Of a stretch of 64,000 nt of DNA, positions 44,429-53,207 are shown one piece after another. Source of the DNA: JAPOXR01 sp965116115 (GTDB lineage Bacteria; Pseudomonadota; Alphaproteobacteria; Rhodobacterales; Rhodobacteraceae); the NCBI GenBank assembly GCA_965116115.1, contig OZ220486.1, forward strand, positions 2,542,001 through 2,606,000. The letters run 5' to 3'. Position 1 is the stretch's first letter, and each line of letters starts with the position of its first letter. The translations under genes and the position numbers were made by a program. The notes under the pieces are model-generated. The model was not told the origin of the DNA. It saw only the letters and a program-made list of their open reading frames with translations, and did no database searches.

Positions 44429-45859
44429 TCACCCTTCTCCCGGCTGCGCACGGCCCCGTGCCCCGCCCATCCGGCGGATGGCGTCGGCAACGATGGAAAT
44501 CCGCGAACCTTTTGAACCTTTGACCAGCACAGTGTCTCCCGGTGCGACAAGCCGCCCGACGACCGCGGCGATTTCTTCGGCGGACGGGCGCCATTCTCCG
44601 CGTTTGTCGGTCTGCAGCCGGTTATGGAGACTGCGCATCAGCGGGCCCGCGCAGTGAATCTGTGTGAAATGTTCTAAGGACGCGAGACCCGCAATGGCTT
44701 CGTGCATCCCTCGTTCTCCGCGGCCCAGTTCCAGCATATCTCCCAGCACCGCGACCACCCGCCCCCCCTGTTCTGGAGCGGCGGCCCTCCTTGCGGCCAG
44801 AGCTTCGAACGCCGCCGCGACCGAAGAAGGATTGGCATTGAACGCGTCATCGATCAGCCGCAGCGGCGGTCGGTCGGGGTGCAGTTGAATCTCCGTGACA
44901 TCGCCCCGGCCGGAGGGCGGCTTCCACTGACGAAGATCCAGCGTGGCGACATCGGGATCCGCGCCGGCGGCTTCAGCCGCCGCGATCGCGCCGAGCGCGT
45001 TGCGGGCGAAATGGGCGCCGAAGGAATTCAGCATCACCCAGTGACAGCCGGCGCGTCTTTTGACTTTCACGACCGTGCCGTTGGCCACGGCCCGCATCTC
45101 CTTCAGCCGGTACTGATCATCGGCATTTGAGCCGAACCGCACGATTTCCGCGCCAGCGGCGGCGGCGCGGGCCTCGATCACCCGGATGCCCGGCGAACCG
45201 GAATTGACGACCGCGGATCCGCCGTTCTCCAGGCCGGAGAACAGGCTCGCCTTTTCCGCCGCGATTCCGTCGAGCGTGCCGAACGCGGCGAGATGCGCCG
45301 GCGCGATTTCCGTGATCAGCCCGACATGAGGCCGGGCGAGCCGGCTCAAGGGCGCGATTTCACCGGGCCGATTCATGCCGATTTCGACAACGGCGAAGTC
45401 AGCGTCGGCAGGCATATTGGCCAAAGTCAGCGGCACGCCCCAGTGATTGTTGAAACTGTGCGCAGCCGCATGGGTTTTTCCTTGACTGGAAAGGATCACC
45501 CGGAGCATTTCTTTCGCGGACGTTTTCCCGACCGACCCGGTCACCGCAATGATCTTGCCGCCGGTCCGGCGCCGCCTCCAGGCCGCGAGACCGCGCAGCG
45601 CGGCCGGCACGGACGGCACGACGAGCAGCGGCGCGCCGGGCGGCAGTCCGGCAGGTATCCGCGACACCATGGCGGCAGCGGCTCCCGCATCCAAAGCGGC
45701 GGCGGCGAACTGATGCCCGTCGCGCCGGTCGGCCAGAGCGGCGAACAGCTCGCCTTCGGCGATGGTGCGCGAATCAATGGAAACTCCCGAGGCCGACCAT
45801 GAGCCGCGAAGCGCCCCGCCCGTCGCCTGCCGCGCCTCAGTTCCGGTCCACAGACTCAT
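44429..45859 (-). CDS. murF: UDP-MurNAc-tripeptide D-alanyl-D-alanine ligase MurF
   Basis: Adds D-Ala-D-Ala. 476 aa. ATP loop AVTGSVGKTSAKEMLR near residue 110, SFNNHWGVPLTLA, EIGMNRPGEIAPLSRLARP and DAFNANPSS in the C-terminal domain. ATG 45859 overlaps the murE stop by 4 bp. Starts the stretch of genes abutting one another down to mraY. Confidence 0.95.
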   Translation of the reverse strand: MSLWTGTEARQATGGALRGSWSASGVSIDSRTIAEGELFAALADRRDGHQFAAAALDAGAAAAMVSRIPAGLPPGAPLLVVPSVPAALRGLAAWRRRRTGGKIIAVTGSVGKTSAKEMLRVILSSQGKTHAAAHSFNNHWGVPLTLANMPADADFAVVEIGMNRPGEIAPLSRLARPHVGLITEIAPAHLAAFGTLDGIAAEKASLFSGLENGGSAVVNSGSPGIRVIEARAAAAGAEIVRFGSNADDQYRLKEMRAVANGTVVKVKRRAGCHWVMLNSFGAHFARNALGAIAAAEAAGADPDVATLDLRQWKPPSGRGDVTEIQLHPDRPPLRLIDDAFNANPSSVAAAFEALAARRAAAPEQGGRVVAVLGDMLELGRGERGMHEAIAGLASLEHFTQIHCAGPLMRSLHNRLQTDKRGEWRPSAEEIAAVVGRLVAPGDTVLVKGSKGSRISIVADAIRRMGGARGRAQPGEG

Positions 45860-47364
45860 GCGCCCGTTCCATCAAGCGCGTTAACGGCGATGCTTGCTTG
45901 TTCACAGTCATCAAAGGGCAGCACGGCACCGGCAACCTCCTGTCCGCTCTCGTGTCCCTTTCCGGCCACCAGAAGCACGTCGCCGGGCCCCAGCATGTCA
46001 GCGCCGCGCGCGATAGCCTCCGCCCGGTCTGCGATCTCAATGCTCCGCGGACAGCCGCGCAGGATTTCCGACCTGATCCGCGCCGGATCTTCGCGGCGCG
46101 GATTGTCGTCTGTGATAATCACGGCGTCCGCATGCCGTCGGGCCGCCTCCCCCATGAGCGGTCTCTTCATCCGGTCGCGGTCGCCGCCGGCCCCGAAGAG
46201 AGCCACCAGCCGGCCGGTGAAATGCTGCCGCAGAGATGTCAGCGAGGCCCGGAGCGCATCGGGCGTATGCGCGTAATCGACGAACACAACGGCTCCATTT
46301 TGCCGTTTGGCCGCCAGCTGCAGCCTTCCCCGGACCGGCGCGACATCGGAAATCGAGCTGAAAACTCTGTCCGGATCTTCCCCGGCTGCGATGGCCAGAC
46401 CGGCGGCGGTGAGGGCATTCCACGCCTGGAACCCTCCTATCAGGCCGAGCGCGGATTCGTAAATCCTCCCATCCCAGGAAAACCGCAACAGCTGGCCGCC
46501 TCGTGTGAACTGCTGTTGCAATAGAGCGAGAGAAGATCCGCGGCCGCCGACGGAAATGACCCGCTGCCCGCGCTTGGCGGCGACTTCAGCCATTTCAGCG
46601 CCAGCTCCGGACAGCATGCAGATCACAGCGGTCCGGCCGCGCGGCAGCACCCGGTCGAACAGCCCCGCTTTGGCGTTGAAATAGGCCTCCTTGCTTCCGT
46701 GGTAATCGAGATGGTCATGAGTCAGGTTGGTAAATGCCGCGGCGCAAAGCTGCGCGCCGTCCAAGCGGTGCTGGGTCAAGCCGTGCGAGGACGCTTCCAT
46801 CGCCACATGGGTCACGCCGGCCGCCGCTGACTGCGCCAGTCGACGGTGAAGAGTGATAGGATCCGGCGTCGTGTGGTTCAACCGGGCGGACCATGCGCCT
46901 TGGACCCCCAAAGTCCCGAAGCTTGCCGCGGCGCGGCCGTTCAGCTGCCAGATCTGCTGACAGATGGAAACCACGGATGTCTTGCCGTTGGTGCCGGTCA
47001 CCGCGGCGACGGTGTCCGGCCCTTTGCCGAACCACCGGGATGCCGCGACCGCCAAAGCGGCCCGCGGATTGTCAACGACCACCAGCGGAAGCCCGGCTTG
47101 GTCCGCGCGGTCCGCGGCGATCATCTGTCCTTCCGAATCCGTTAAGACCGCCGCTGCGCCCCGTTCGGCCGCATCCTCTACGAATCGCGCGCCGTGACAA
47201 CGGGAACCGGGAAGGGCCGCGAAAAGCTCGCCTCGGACCACTGTCCGGCTGCTTGAACTCAATCCGCTGACTGAGAAATCCGGACAGCCTGTGCGGCCCA
47301 AACCAAGCTCGGCAAGCGACGCCCGGCGGCGGGGCCCGTTTTCCGCGATGGCCGGATCCGCCAT
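45856..47364 (-). CDS. murE: UDP-MurNAc-L-Ala-D-Glu:meso-diaminopimelate ligase MurE
   Basis: Adds the third stem residue. 502 aa. ATP loop AVTGTNGKTSVVSI near residue 115, NLTHDHLDYHGS, and DDNPRREDP near residue 420: the DNPR motif is the mark of meso-diaminopimelate specificity, so the wall is DAP-type. Six bases downstream of ftsI and overlapping murF. Confidence 0.96.
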   Translation of the reverse strand: MADPAIAENGPRRRASLAELGLGRTGCPDFSVSGLSSSSRTVVRGELFAALPGSRCHGARFVEDAAERGAAAVLTDSEGQMIAADRADQAGLPLVVVDNPRAALAVAASRWFGKGPDTVAAVTGTNGKTSVVSICQQIWQLNGRAAASFGTLGVQGAWSARLNHTTPDPITLHRRLAQSAAAGVTHVAMEASSHGLTQHRLDGAQLCAAAFTNLTHDHLDYHGSKEAYFNAKAGLFDRVLPRGRTAVICMLSGAGAEMAEVAAKRGQRVISVGGRGSSLALLQQQFTRGGQLLRFSWDGRIYESALGLIGGFQAWNALTAAGLAIAAGEDPDRVFSSISDVAPVRGRLQLAAKRQNGAVVFVDYAHTPDALRASLTSLRQHFTGRLVALFGAGGDRDRMKRPLMGEAARRHADAVIITDDNPRREDPARIRSEILRGCPRSIEIADRAEAIARGADMLGPGDVLLVAGKGHESGQEVAGAVLPFDDCEQASIAVNALDGTGA

Positions 47365-47370
47365 TCCTGC

Positions 47371-49122
47371 CTATCCCCCCACCTCAGCGGTTTCCCGCGA
47401 CTTAGGCCGGATGCCAAGCAGCGGAGACACCTCGCTGATGATCACCCCGGCGGTCGGCGCCGCTGTCTTCCCGGCCGACCTCGCCCATTTCGTTCCATCG
47501 CCGGATGTCGCGTCGTCAAGCGTCACGATCAGGACATAGCGCGGATCTTCAGTCGGAAAAACCGCGGCGAAAGTCGCCAGAACTTTGTCTTTATAGTAAC
47601 CGCCGCCGGGTTTCGGCTTATCGGCGGTGCCGGTTTTTCCGCCGACGGAATATTCTCCAAGATCGGCGCTGCGGGCAGTGCCGCCGGCAACCACGGCTCT
47701 GAGCATTTCCACGGCGGCTACGGACGTTTTCTCCGAAATCACCCGGACGCGCGGAGAGTCGGCGCGCCCGCCTTTGATGATCGTGGGCTTGACCCGGTAT
47801 CCGCCGTTCACCAAAGAGGAATAGGCGGCTGCTAAATGCACTTGGCTGACGGCGATTCCGTGACCGTAGGAAATCGTCGCGGTCTCAAGATCTCCCCAGC
47901 GCCGAGGACGCAGCGGCTGCACCTTGCCGGCTTCCACAAGCTCCAGGCCGGAGACATCCAGAAGTCCGAGATCCGAAAGGAACTGTTGCTGTCTTTCTTT
48001 GCCGATCCGCAATGCAAGCCCGGCAGAACCGGCATTTGAACTCTTGGCGATGACATCCCTGACCGTCAGATCTCCGTCATCGTGTTCGGTGGCCTTGATC
48101 TGATATTTTCCGATTTTGAAATTTCTGTTCGAAACCAAGGTGTCGGCGTTCACCAGTCCCAGTTCAATGGCCTGCGCGGCCGCGAAGATCTTGAAGGTTG
48201 AACCGAACTCGAAGACGCCCTGCACCGCATTGCAGAAAAGCGGGCTTTCCTGACCCGAGTCCTGATCGACGTAATTTGCCCGGTTGTTCGGATCAAAGTC
48301 AGGCAGCGAGACCATTGCCACGATTTCGCCGCTGTGGGCATCCATCAAGACGGCGCTTCCCCGCTGAGCGCTGTAGACTGAAATCGCCGCCTTCAATTTC
48401 TCCGACACGATGGTCTGCGCCCGCGAATCAATTGAAAGCACAAGCGGCTGGCTCTTCTTTCCCGGATCCCGGAGAAATCTGTCTTTCGCTTTTTCGACGC
48501 CCGATGTGCCGATGACCTCAGCGGAATACACCGCCTGTTTACCGTACGATGTGCCGCCGAGGATATGCGCGGCCATCCGTCCGTTGGGATACACCCGGGT
48601 CTCACGCGGCCCCATATGGATTCCCGGCTCGCCCATGTCGTGGACGGCCTGCCTCTGCTCCGGAGTCAATCTCTGTTTGAGCCAGAGGAATTTTCTGCCG
48701 TCGGCGAACCTGGCGTAAAGCGTGTCTTCATCCAAATCGTCAAAAAGGGCGGCGAGTTTTCGCGCCACACGCCGCCGGCTGGCCTCATTCGATATCTCAT
48801 GGGGATGGGCATAGAGAGAATATGTCGGCAGATTGGCCGCCAAGACCACGCCGTTCCTGTCAACGATCGGCGCCCTCTGGGACCATTGGCCGCTATCGGA
48901 GAGCACGGCGCGCGGCTCAGTCGGATCCGACCAAGCGACAAGCGCGACTCTTACGCCGGCGACAGCGAACGCCAGAACGAAACAGAACACTAGAAGTGAC
49001 TGGCGCCATTCGGCGCGCACGGACCACGACTGCAGCGAGCCGTCACGCAGCCAAGATTTGGCGCCGTCCAGCCAGTGCCGGCGATACTGCCTGTAACCTC
49101 CGCTTCCGGCCGTCACGTTCAA
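47371..49122 (-). CDS. ftsI: septal peptidoglycan transpeptidase FtsI (PBP3)
   Basis: Class B penicillin-binding protein cross-linking septal wall. 583 aa: cytosolic basic N-terminus, one membrane helix (LLVFCFVLAFAVAGVRVAL, about 43-61), pedestal domain with RAPIVDRNGVVLA and the transpeptidase domain. Active-site motifs: GSTFK (SxxK), KSSNAG (SxN) and GGKTGTA. The residues before the Ser are FEF rather than the more usual EPG-like YEP. The start overlaps ftsL by 4 bp. Confidence 0.95.
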   Translation of the reverse strand: MNVTAGSGGYRQYRRHWLDGAKSWLRDGSLQSWSVRAEWRQSLLVFCFVLAFAVAGVRVALVAWSDPTEPRAVLSDSGQWSQRAPIVDRNGVVLAANLPTYSLYAHPHEISNEASRRRVARKLAALFDDLDEDTLYARFADGRKFLWLKQRLTPEQRQAVHDMGEPGIHMGPRETRVYPNGRMAAHILGGTSYGKQAVYSAEVIGTSGVEKAKDRFLRDPGKKSQPLVLSIDSRAQTIVSEKLKAAISVYSAQRGSAVLMDAHSGEIVAMVSLPDFDPNNRANYVDQDSGQESPLFCNAVQGVFEFGSTFKIFAAAQAIELGLVNADTLVSNRNFKIGKYQIKATEHDDGDLTVRDVIAKSSNAGSAGLALRIGKERQQQFLSDLGLLDVSGLELVEAGKVQPLRPRRWGDLETATISYGHGIAVSQVHLAAAYSSLVNGGYRVKPTIIKGGRADSPRVRVISEKTSVAAVEMLRAVVAGGTARSADLGEYSVGGKTGTADKPKPGGGYYKDKVLATFAAVFPTEDPRYVLIVTLDDATSGDGTKWARSAGKTAAPTAGVIISEVSPLLGIRPKSRETAEVGG

Positions 49123-49472
49123 CGGACCCAGACAGGCGCGGCAATCAGCAGCGCCGATTCATAGTCGAATTTGATTCCAGCGGTGTCACGGAACGGAACG
49201 GATTTGACATCGCCGAAACGCGCCGCCGTCACCTCCACCAGCCGCAGCTCGTCAAAATATTTGTCCGCGAGTTCGGCGATTCGTTCAGGCCTGTTCTGAT
49301 AGGCCCACTCCGCGGACAGCCAGCGGAGGGTCTCGCGGGCGTGGCCGATCCGGGACTGCAGGATTTCAACCTCCTCAATCGCCTTCTGCGTTTCGTAATT
49401 TTCCCTGTATGCCCAATATGCGAAAGCGACGACGGGCAGGAAAACAGCCAGAAGATGATGCGCCCGCATCAA
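49119..49472 (-). CDS. ftsL: cell division protein FtsL
   Basis: Small bitopic divisome protein. 117 aa: one membrane helix right at the N-terminus (LLAVFLPVVAFAYWAY) then a periplasmic coiled coil (QKAIEEVEILQSRIGHARETL). Sequence is poorly conserved; identity rests on position between rsmH and ftsI, size and topology. Both its ends overlap neighbours by 4 bp, so it is translationally coupled to each. Confidence 0.85.
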   Translation of the reverse strand: MMRAHHLLAVFLPVVAFAYWAYRENYETQKAIEEVEILQSRIGHARETLRWLSAEWAYQNRPERIAELADKYFDELRLVEVTAARFGDVKSVPFRDTAGIKFDYESALLIAAPVWVR

Positions 49473-50470
49473 GGCCGCTCCAGCCCTGAAATCTGGGGAA
49501 CGCCGAGTTGATCATAGTCGACAGGAACGGGTTCCGCCGCGGTCCGGACGGCCACGCGCATTCGGGCCGATCTTGCCCGCGGATTGCCAGCTGTTTCCTC
49601 GCAGTCCGGCCGGACCGGCCGCCGGTTCACCGCACGGAAACGCGGCCCTCCATCCGGCCCGGCGTGCGAATGTCCGTCCGCCGGAGACTTTGCCGCGCCG
49701 CGCATGAACCTTTTCACAATTCTGTCTTCCAGAGAATGAAACGACACGACCGCCAGCCGGCCGCCTTCGCCGAGCGACCTTTCAGCGGCGGCCAGACCGC
49801 CGGCAAGCTGCGCGAGTTCATCATTGACGGCGATTCGAAGCGCTTGGAACACTCTGGTCGCGGGATGAATCCGGCGGAAGCCTCTTGCCGGAGCCGTTTT
49901 CTCAATGATCTCAGCCAGTTCGGCGGTGGATCTGATTCGGCCTTCCGTCCGCCGCCGGACGATATGCCGGGCGATTCTGCGTGAAGCGCGTTCTCCGCCG
50001 AGTTTGAAAAAAATCTCGGACAGGGCCGTTTCAGACGCCTGATTGATAATATCCGAAGCGGATCTGCCGGTCTTTGTCATACGCATGTCAAGAGGTCCGT
50101 CCCGTTTGAGCGAAAAGCCCCGCTCCGCTTGGTCGAACTGCATTGACGACACCCCGAGATCGAAGACAACGCCCTGCAGCGGGGCCGCTTCGGAAATTTC
50201 AGAAATCCGGTCGAAGTCGCCGAAAAGGCCGCAGCAGAATCTGAATTTTCCGCCTGACTTCATTTCAGCGTCGCGCCCGCGTCTGACGGAGTCAGGGTCG
50301 CAGTCAATCCCGATCACGCGTTCTGCGCCGGTTTCACATAGAGCCTGCGAATATCCGCCTGCTCCGAAAGTGCAGTCGACCCATGTGCCCCTGAGCGGCG
50401 CCGCCATCTCCAGAAACGACCGAAGAAGAACCGGTCTGTGGGATTGAATTTCAGAGCTGTTCCCGTTCAC
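49469..50470 (-). CDS. rsmH: 16S rRNA (cytosine1402-N4)-methyltransferase RsmH
   Basis: Methylates C1402 in the decoding centre. 333 aa: SAM-binding DCTFGAGGYSQALCE near residue 32, then GVVFDLGVSSMQFDQAERGFS, the inserted DNA-binding-like domain and SFHSLEDRIVKRFM. Start ATG 50470 lies 16 bp after the mraZ stop, and its own stop overlaps ftsL. Confidence 0.96.
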   Translation of the reverse strand: MNGNSSEIQSHRPVLLRSFLEMAAPLRGTWVDCTFGAGGYSQALCETGAERVIGIDCDPDSVRRGRDAEMKSGGKFRFCCGLFGDFDRISEISEAAPLQGVVFDLGVSSMQFDQAERGFSLKRDGPLDMRMTKTGRSASDIINQASETALSEIFFKLGGERASRRIARHIVRRRTEGRIRSTAELAEIIEKTAPARGFRRIHPATRVFQALRIAVNDELAQLAGGLAAAERSLGEGGRLAVVSFHSLEDRIVKRFMRGAAKSPADGHSHAGPDGGPRFRAVNRRPVRPDCEETAGNPRARSARMRVAVRTAAEPVPVDYDQLGVPQISGLERP

Positions 50471-50485
50471 TGAGCGTACAACGAT

Positions 50486-50980
50486 TCAGAATTCCGCATC
50501 AAGCAAGGCAAGAGGATCGACTGCCGATCCGCCTTCACGGAAGAGACACTCCAATTCGGAACAGCGGTTCCCGTACATTTCAGGATTCCACATTTCGAAC
50601 GATGCGCCCGTGCCGGCGAACCAGACTTCGGAGCCGATCTGCGCTTTGTCCTTCAGCGGCCTCGGCAGAATGAACCTGCCCGCCGGATCCAGCTGCGCCT
50701 TGAATGATTTGGTCTGGTAGAAAAACTCCAAAAACCGCCTCTCTTTGGAGGCCAGTTCCATCAGCCCGATCGCCTCGTCGATCTCCCGGATCGATTCTTC
50801 AGTATAGCATTTGAGGCATTTCAAGCGGCTGTCGCCATACACGATGGTGAAACAGGCATGCGAGCCGGTTTGATAATCAGGATCCCCGCCGATGATTCCG
50901 CGGCGGTAATCCGCAGGCACGGACACCCGGCCTTTCTGGTCGATTTTGTGTTTGCTTTCGCCCCTGAACGCAAAACCCAA
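50486..50980 (-). CDS. mraZ: division/cell-wall cluster regulator MraZ
   Basis: DNA-binding regulator (SpoVT-AbrB fold, two repeats) of the dcw operon. 164 aa: KHKIDQKGRVSVPADYR near residue 10 and the second repeat AQLDPAGRFILPRPLKDKA near residue 105. The frame extends to 51121 but that N-terminus is not family-like; the TTG at 50980 has a GGAG seven to twelve bases before it and matches MraZ, so it is chosen. First gene of the long minus-strand cluster. Confidence 0.88.
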   Translation of the reverse strand: MGFAFRGESKHKIDQKGRVSVPADYRRGIIGGDPDYQTGSHACFTIVYGDSRLKCLKCYTEESIREIDEAIGLMELASKERRFLEFFYQTKSFKAQLDPAGRFILPRPLKDKAQIGSEVWFAGTGASFEMWNPEMYGNRCSELECLFREGGSAVDPLALLDAEF

Positions 50981-51618
50981 TGCTCCGCTCCGCCTTTGCT
51001 CCGCATCGTTCGGCGCGTTTTCGCTTTTCCCCTGCGGAGAATGGACGCGAAGTCCGGATCCCCGGAGGCGCAGCCGCCACGGAAGGGGAGGAGTCGGCGC
51101 GCTTAACGCCGCCCGGGGCATCCGGTTACGCTATACCTGCCTGTACAGAAGCTGCCTGCTCATTGGCCGGCAAACTTTCGGCTTCGGCCTCAATAACGTT
51201 ACTGCGAGACCGCGCACGCCTGTTACACTTCCGATTCAGCTCTGTCCAGAATTTCCAGTGGGAATTCACGCCACTTTAAATTTTTTACTCTTTGTATAAC
51301 CACCAGCGTAAAAAACAACATTATGTGTTATAATTATAATTTTATCTATATAAAGTATATATTATCTTAAATTTGTACTTTCTCATACGTTCGATCGAAT
51401 GTTTGAATTTTGCATTTTTTTGAAAAATCTTGGGATTTGATCCCACAATCCGGGTGATTCGGCGTAATTCCGGACCGTTTGCTTCTTGCTCCTGCAGATT
51501 CCCGAATCGGCTCCGTGAGCCTGTGGAAAGCACCGTCCGTATTTTCCGGGAGGCAAGCGCAGACTCTGGCAGGAACGGATCGGTCCGTCGGTCCGACCGC
51601 TGCAGCCGGCTGACGCAG
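50981..51618. other. dcw promoter region with an AT-rich block
   Basis: No gene. Bases about 51275-51430 are strikingly AT-rich compared with the rest of the window. An inverted repeat TGGGAT-TTG-ATCCCA lies at about 51431-51446 and a lone AGTGGGA at about 51257. Tandem TGGGA boxes of the classical MraZ operator were not found. Possible -10/-35 pairs exist on both strands (e.g. TATAAT around 51331), so the dcw promoter is likely here, but the exact one cannot be named. Confidence 0.45.
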
Positions 51619-52668
51619 TCAGATCAGTTTTTTCGCGATACCGTCGAATGCTGACGCAACGCTGCCGCCTTGAACGGCGATCGGAACGCCTGAATCGCCG
51701 GACAAACCGATTGAAGGATCAAACGGAATCTCACCCAAAAGCGGGATCCCCGCATTATCCGCTTCCTTCCGTGCGCCGACGCCGCCGAACACCCGGTTGT
51801 GATGGCCGCATTTTTCGCAAATGCTGTGCGTCATATTCGCGATCAGCCCCAACACATTGACGCGCAGTTTGTTGAACATCGCGACCGCCCGACGGGCATC
51901 CAGAAGCGCGACCTGCTGCGGCGTGCAGACGATGACGGCTCCCGAAAGCTCGAACCGCTGGCAAAGTGTCAACTGAACGTCCCCCGTCCCCGGCGGCAAA
52001 TCAACGATCAGCGCATCCAGTTCTGCCCATTCCACCTGCAGCAGCATCTGCTGCAGGGCTCCCATCAGCATGGGGCCTCTCCAGATCACCGCTTCATCCG
52101 CCGGCAGCAGCAAACCGATCGACATCACTTTCACACCATGCGCGGTCAGGGGACGGATCAGTTTTCCGTCCGGCGAGACGGGCCTTTGACTGACACCCAT
52201 CATCATCGGCAGCGACGGACCATGAATATCCGCATCAAGCAAGCCGATTCTGCGGCCCGCACGGGCAAGAGAAACCGCTAAATTGACCGCGGCGGTTGAT
52301 TTGCCGACGCCGCCCTTTCCGGAAGCGACAGCGATAATCCGGTCGACGCCGGGGATTTTCGCGGCTCTTTCGCCGCCGGCAGGGTGGCGGCCGATCTTCA
52401 GATTCGGCGGCGGCGCGCTCATGCCGCTGTGCGCGGTCAAGACGACCGAGACAGTCTCAATTCCAGGCAGCTTCCTGACAAGATCCTCGGCCGAGCTTCG
52501 GACCGGTTCCATTCTCCGGCCGAGATGCGGCGGCACTTCCAGAACGAAGCTGACCCGGCCGCCTTCGACATTCAAGGCCTTAACATATTCGCGCGAGACG
52601 ATGTCGCCACCGTCCGGCAGGCCGACGCGCCGAAGCTCGCGGAGAATTATTTCATGCGTGACTGCCAG
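51619..52668 (-). CDS. mrp: iron-sulfur cluster carrier Mrp/ApbC
   Basis: P-loop ATPase of the Mrp/NBP35 family that carries and delivers Fe-S clusters. 349 aa with an N-terminal DUF59-like segment, deviant Walker A ASGKGGVGKST (about residue 130), LLDADIHGPSLP, VDLPPGTGDVQLTL and the CxxC SICEKCGHH for cluster binding. No ATG, GTG or TTG is available at the proper start: the family N-terminus (AVTHEIILRELRRVG) is preceded by CTG at 52666-52668, with AAGGATATGGAAAA upstream. CTG initiation, or a base change of ATG, is implied. Confidence 0.9.
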   Translation of the reverse strand: MAVTHEIILRELRRVGLPDGGDIVSREYVKALNVEGGRVSFVLEVPPHLGRRMEPVRSSAEDLVRKLPGIETVSVVLTAHSGMSAPPPNLKIGRHPAGGERAAKIPGVDRIIAVASGKGGVGKSTAAVNLAVSLARAGRRIGLLDADIHGPSLPMMMGVSQRPVSPDGKLIRPLTAHGVKVMSIGLLLPADEAVIWRGPMLMGALQQMLLQVEWAELDALIVDLPPGTGDVQLTLCQRFELSGAVIVCTPQQVALLDARRAVAMFNKLRVNVLGLIANMTHSICEKCGHHNRVFGGVGARKEADNAGIPLLGEIPFDPSIGLSGDSGVPIAVQGGSVASAFDGIAKKLI

Positions 52669-52884
52669 TTTTCCATATCCTTATGTTTGCCGTCCGGAAC
52701 GCCCATAATCTATCCGCCAGCACTTCCGAGCGGAAGACGGCGCGACAAAAATCTGAAGCTCCGGCATTGCATTATCCTCATGGCGGCAATGCAATGGCAG
52801 CGATTGTCGGTCATCCTCTCAGACTTATATTCCGCGGTGTGAAGCGGCAGCGCTTCCCACACAGCATTTGAAAGGAACTTAGCG

Positions 52885-53097
52885 ATGACCAATTTGACAC
52901 TTGCCGCCACTTATCAGAATCGATTTCTTGCGTCGTTGCGCGGCTGGCTCCAAGAGGCCCTTGCAGAATGGCGGAAGGAAAGACTGGCCCGTGAAACGGC
53001 TGCGGCGCTTCATTCGCTGTCAGACCGTGAACTGGAAGACATCGGACTCAGCCGGTTTGAAATCGACTCAACCGCCCGCGCCGCAGCCATGAAATAA
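52885..53097 (+). CDS. DUF1127 domain small protein
   Basis: 70-aa protein with the DUF1127 motif LHSLSDRELEDIGLSRFEI at residues 42-60, preceded by an amphipathic helix. Small DUF1127 proteins are abundant in alphaproteobacteria and several act in RNA binding, phosphate or stress response; function here unknown. AAAGGAA lies seven bases before ATG 52885. The gene stands alone between mrp (divergent) and uvrD (convergent). Confidence 0.9.
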   Translation: MTNLTLAATYQNRFLASLRGWLQEALAEWRKERLARETAAALHSLSDRELEDIGLSRFEIDSTARAAAMK

Positions 53098-53207
53098 CCA
53101 TGCCGCGCGCGTGCAAAAAAAAATCATCAGATTCCGACGGCGCGCCATCCTGAGCGCACCGTCGGCTGACGCAAAATCCATGACCGGCGATTTCCGTTCT
53201 CCGGCGG

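Noticed and set aside
51270..51440. AT-rich block as replication origin
   Set aside because: No DnaA boxes (TTATNCACA) were found and the neighbouring genes (mraZ, mrp) are not origin-linked.
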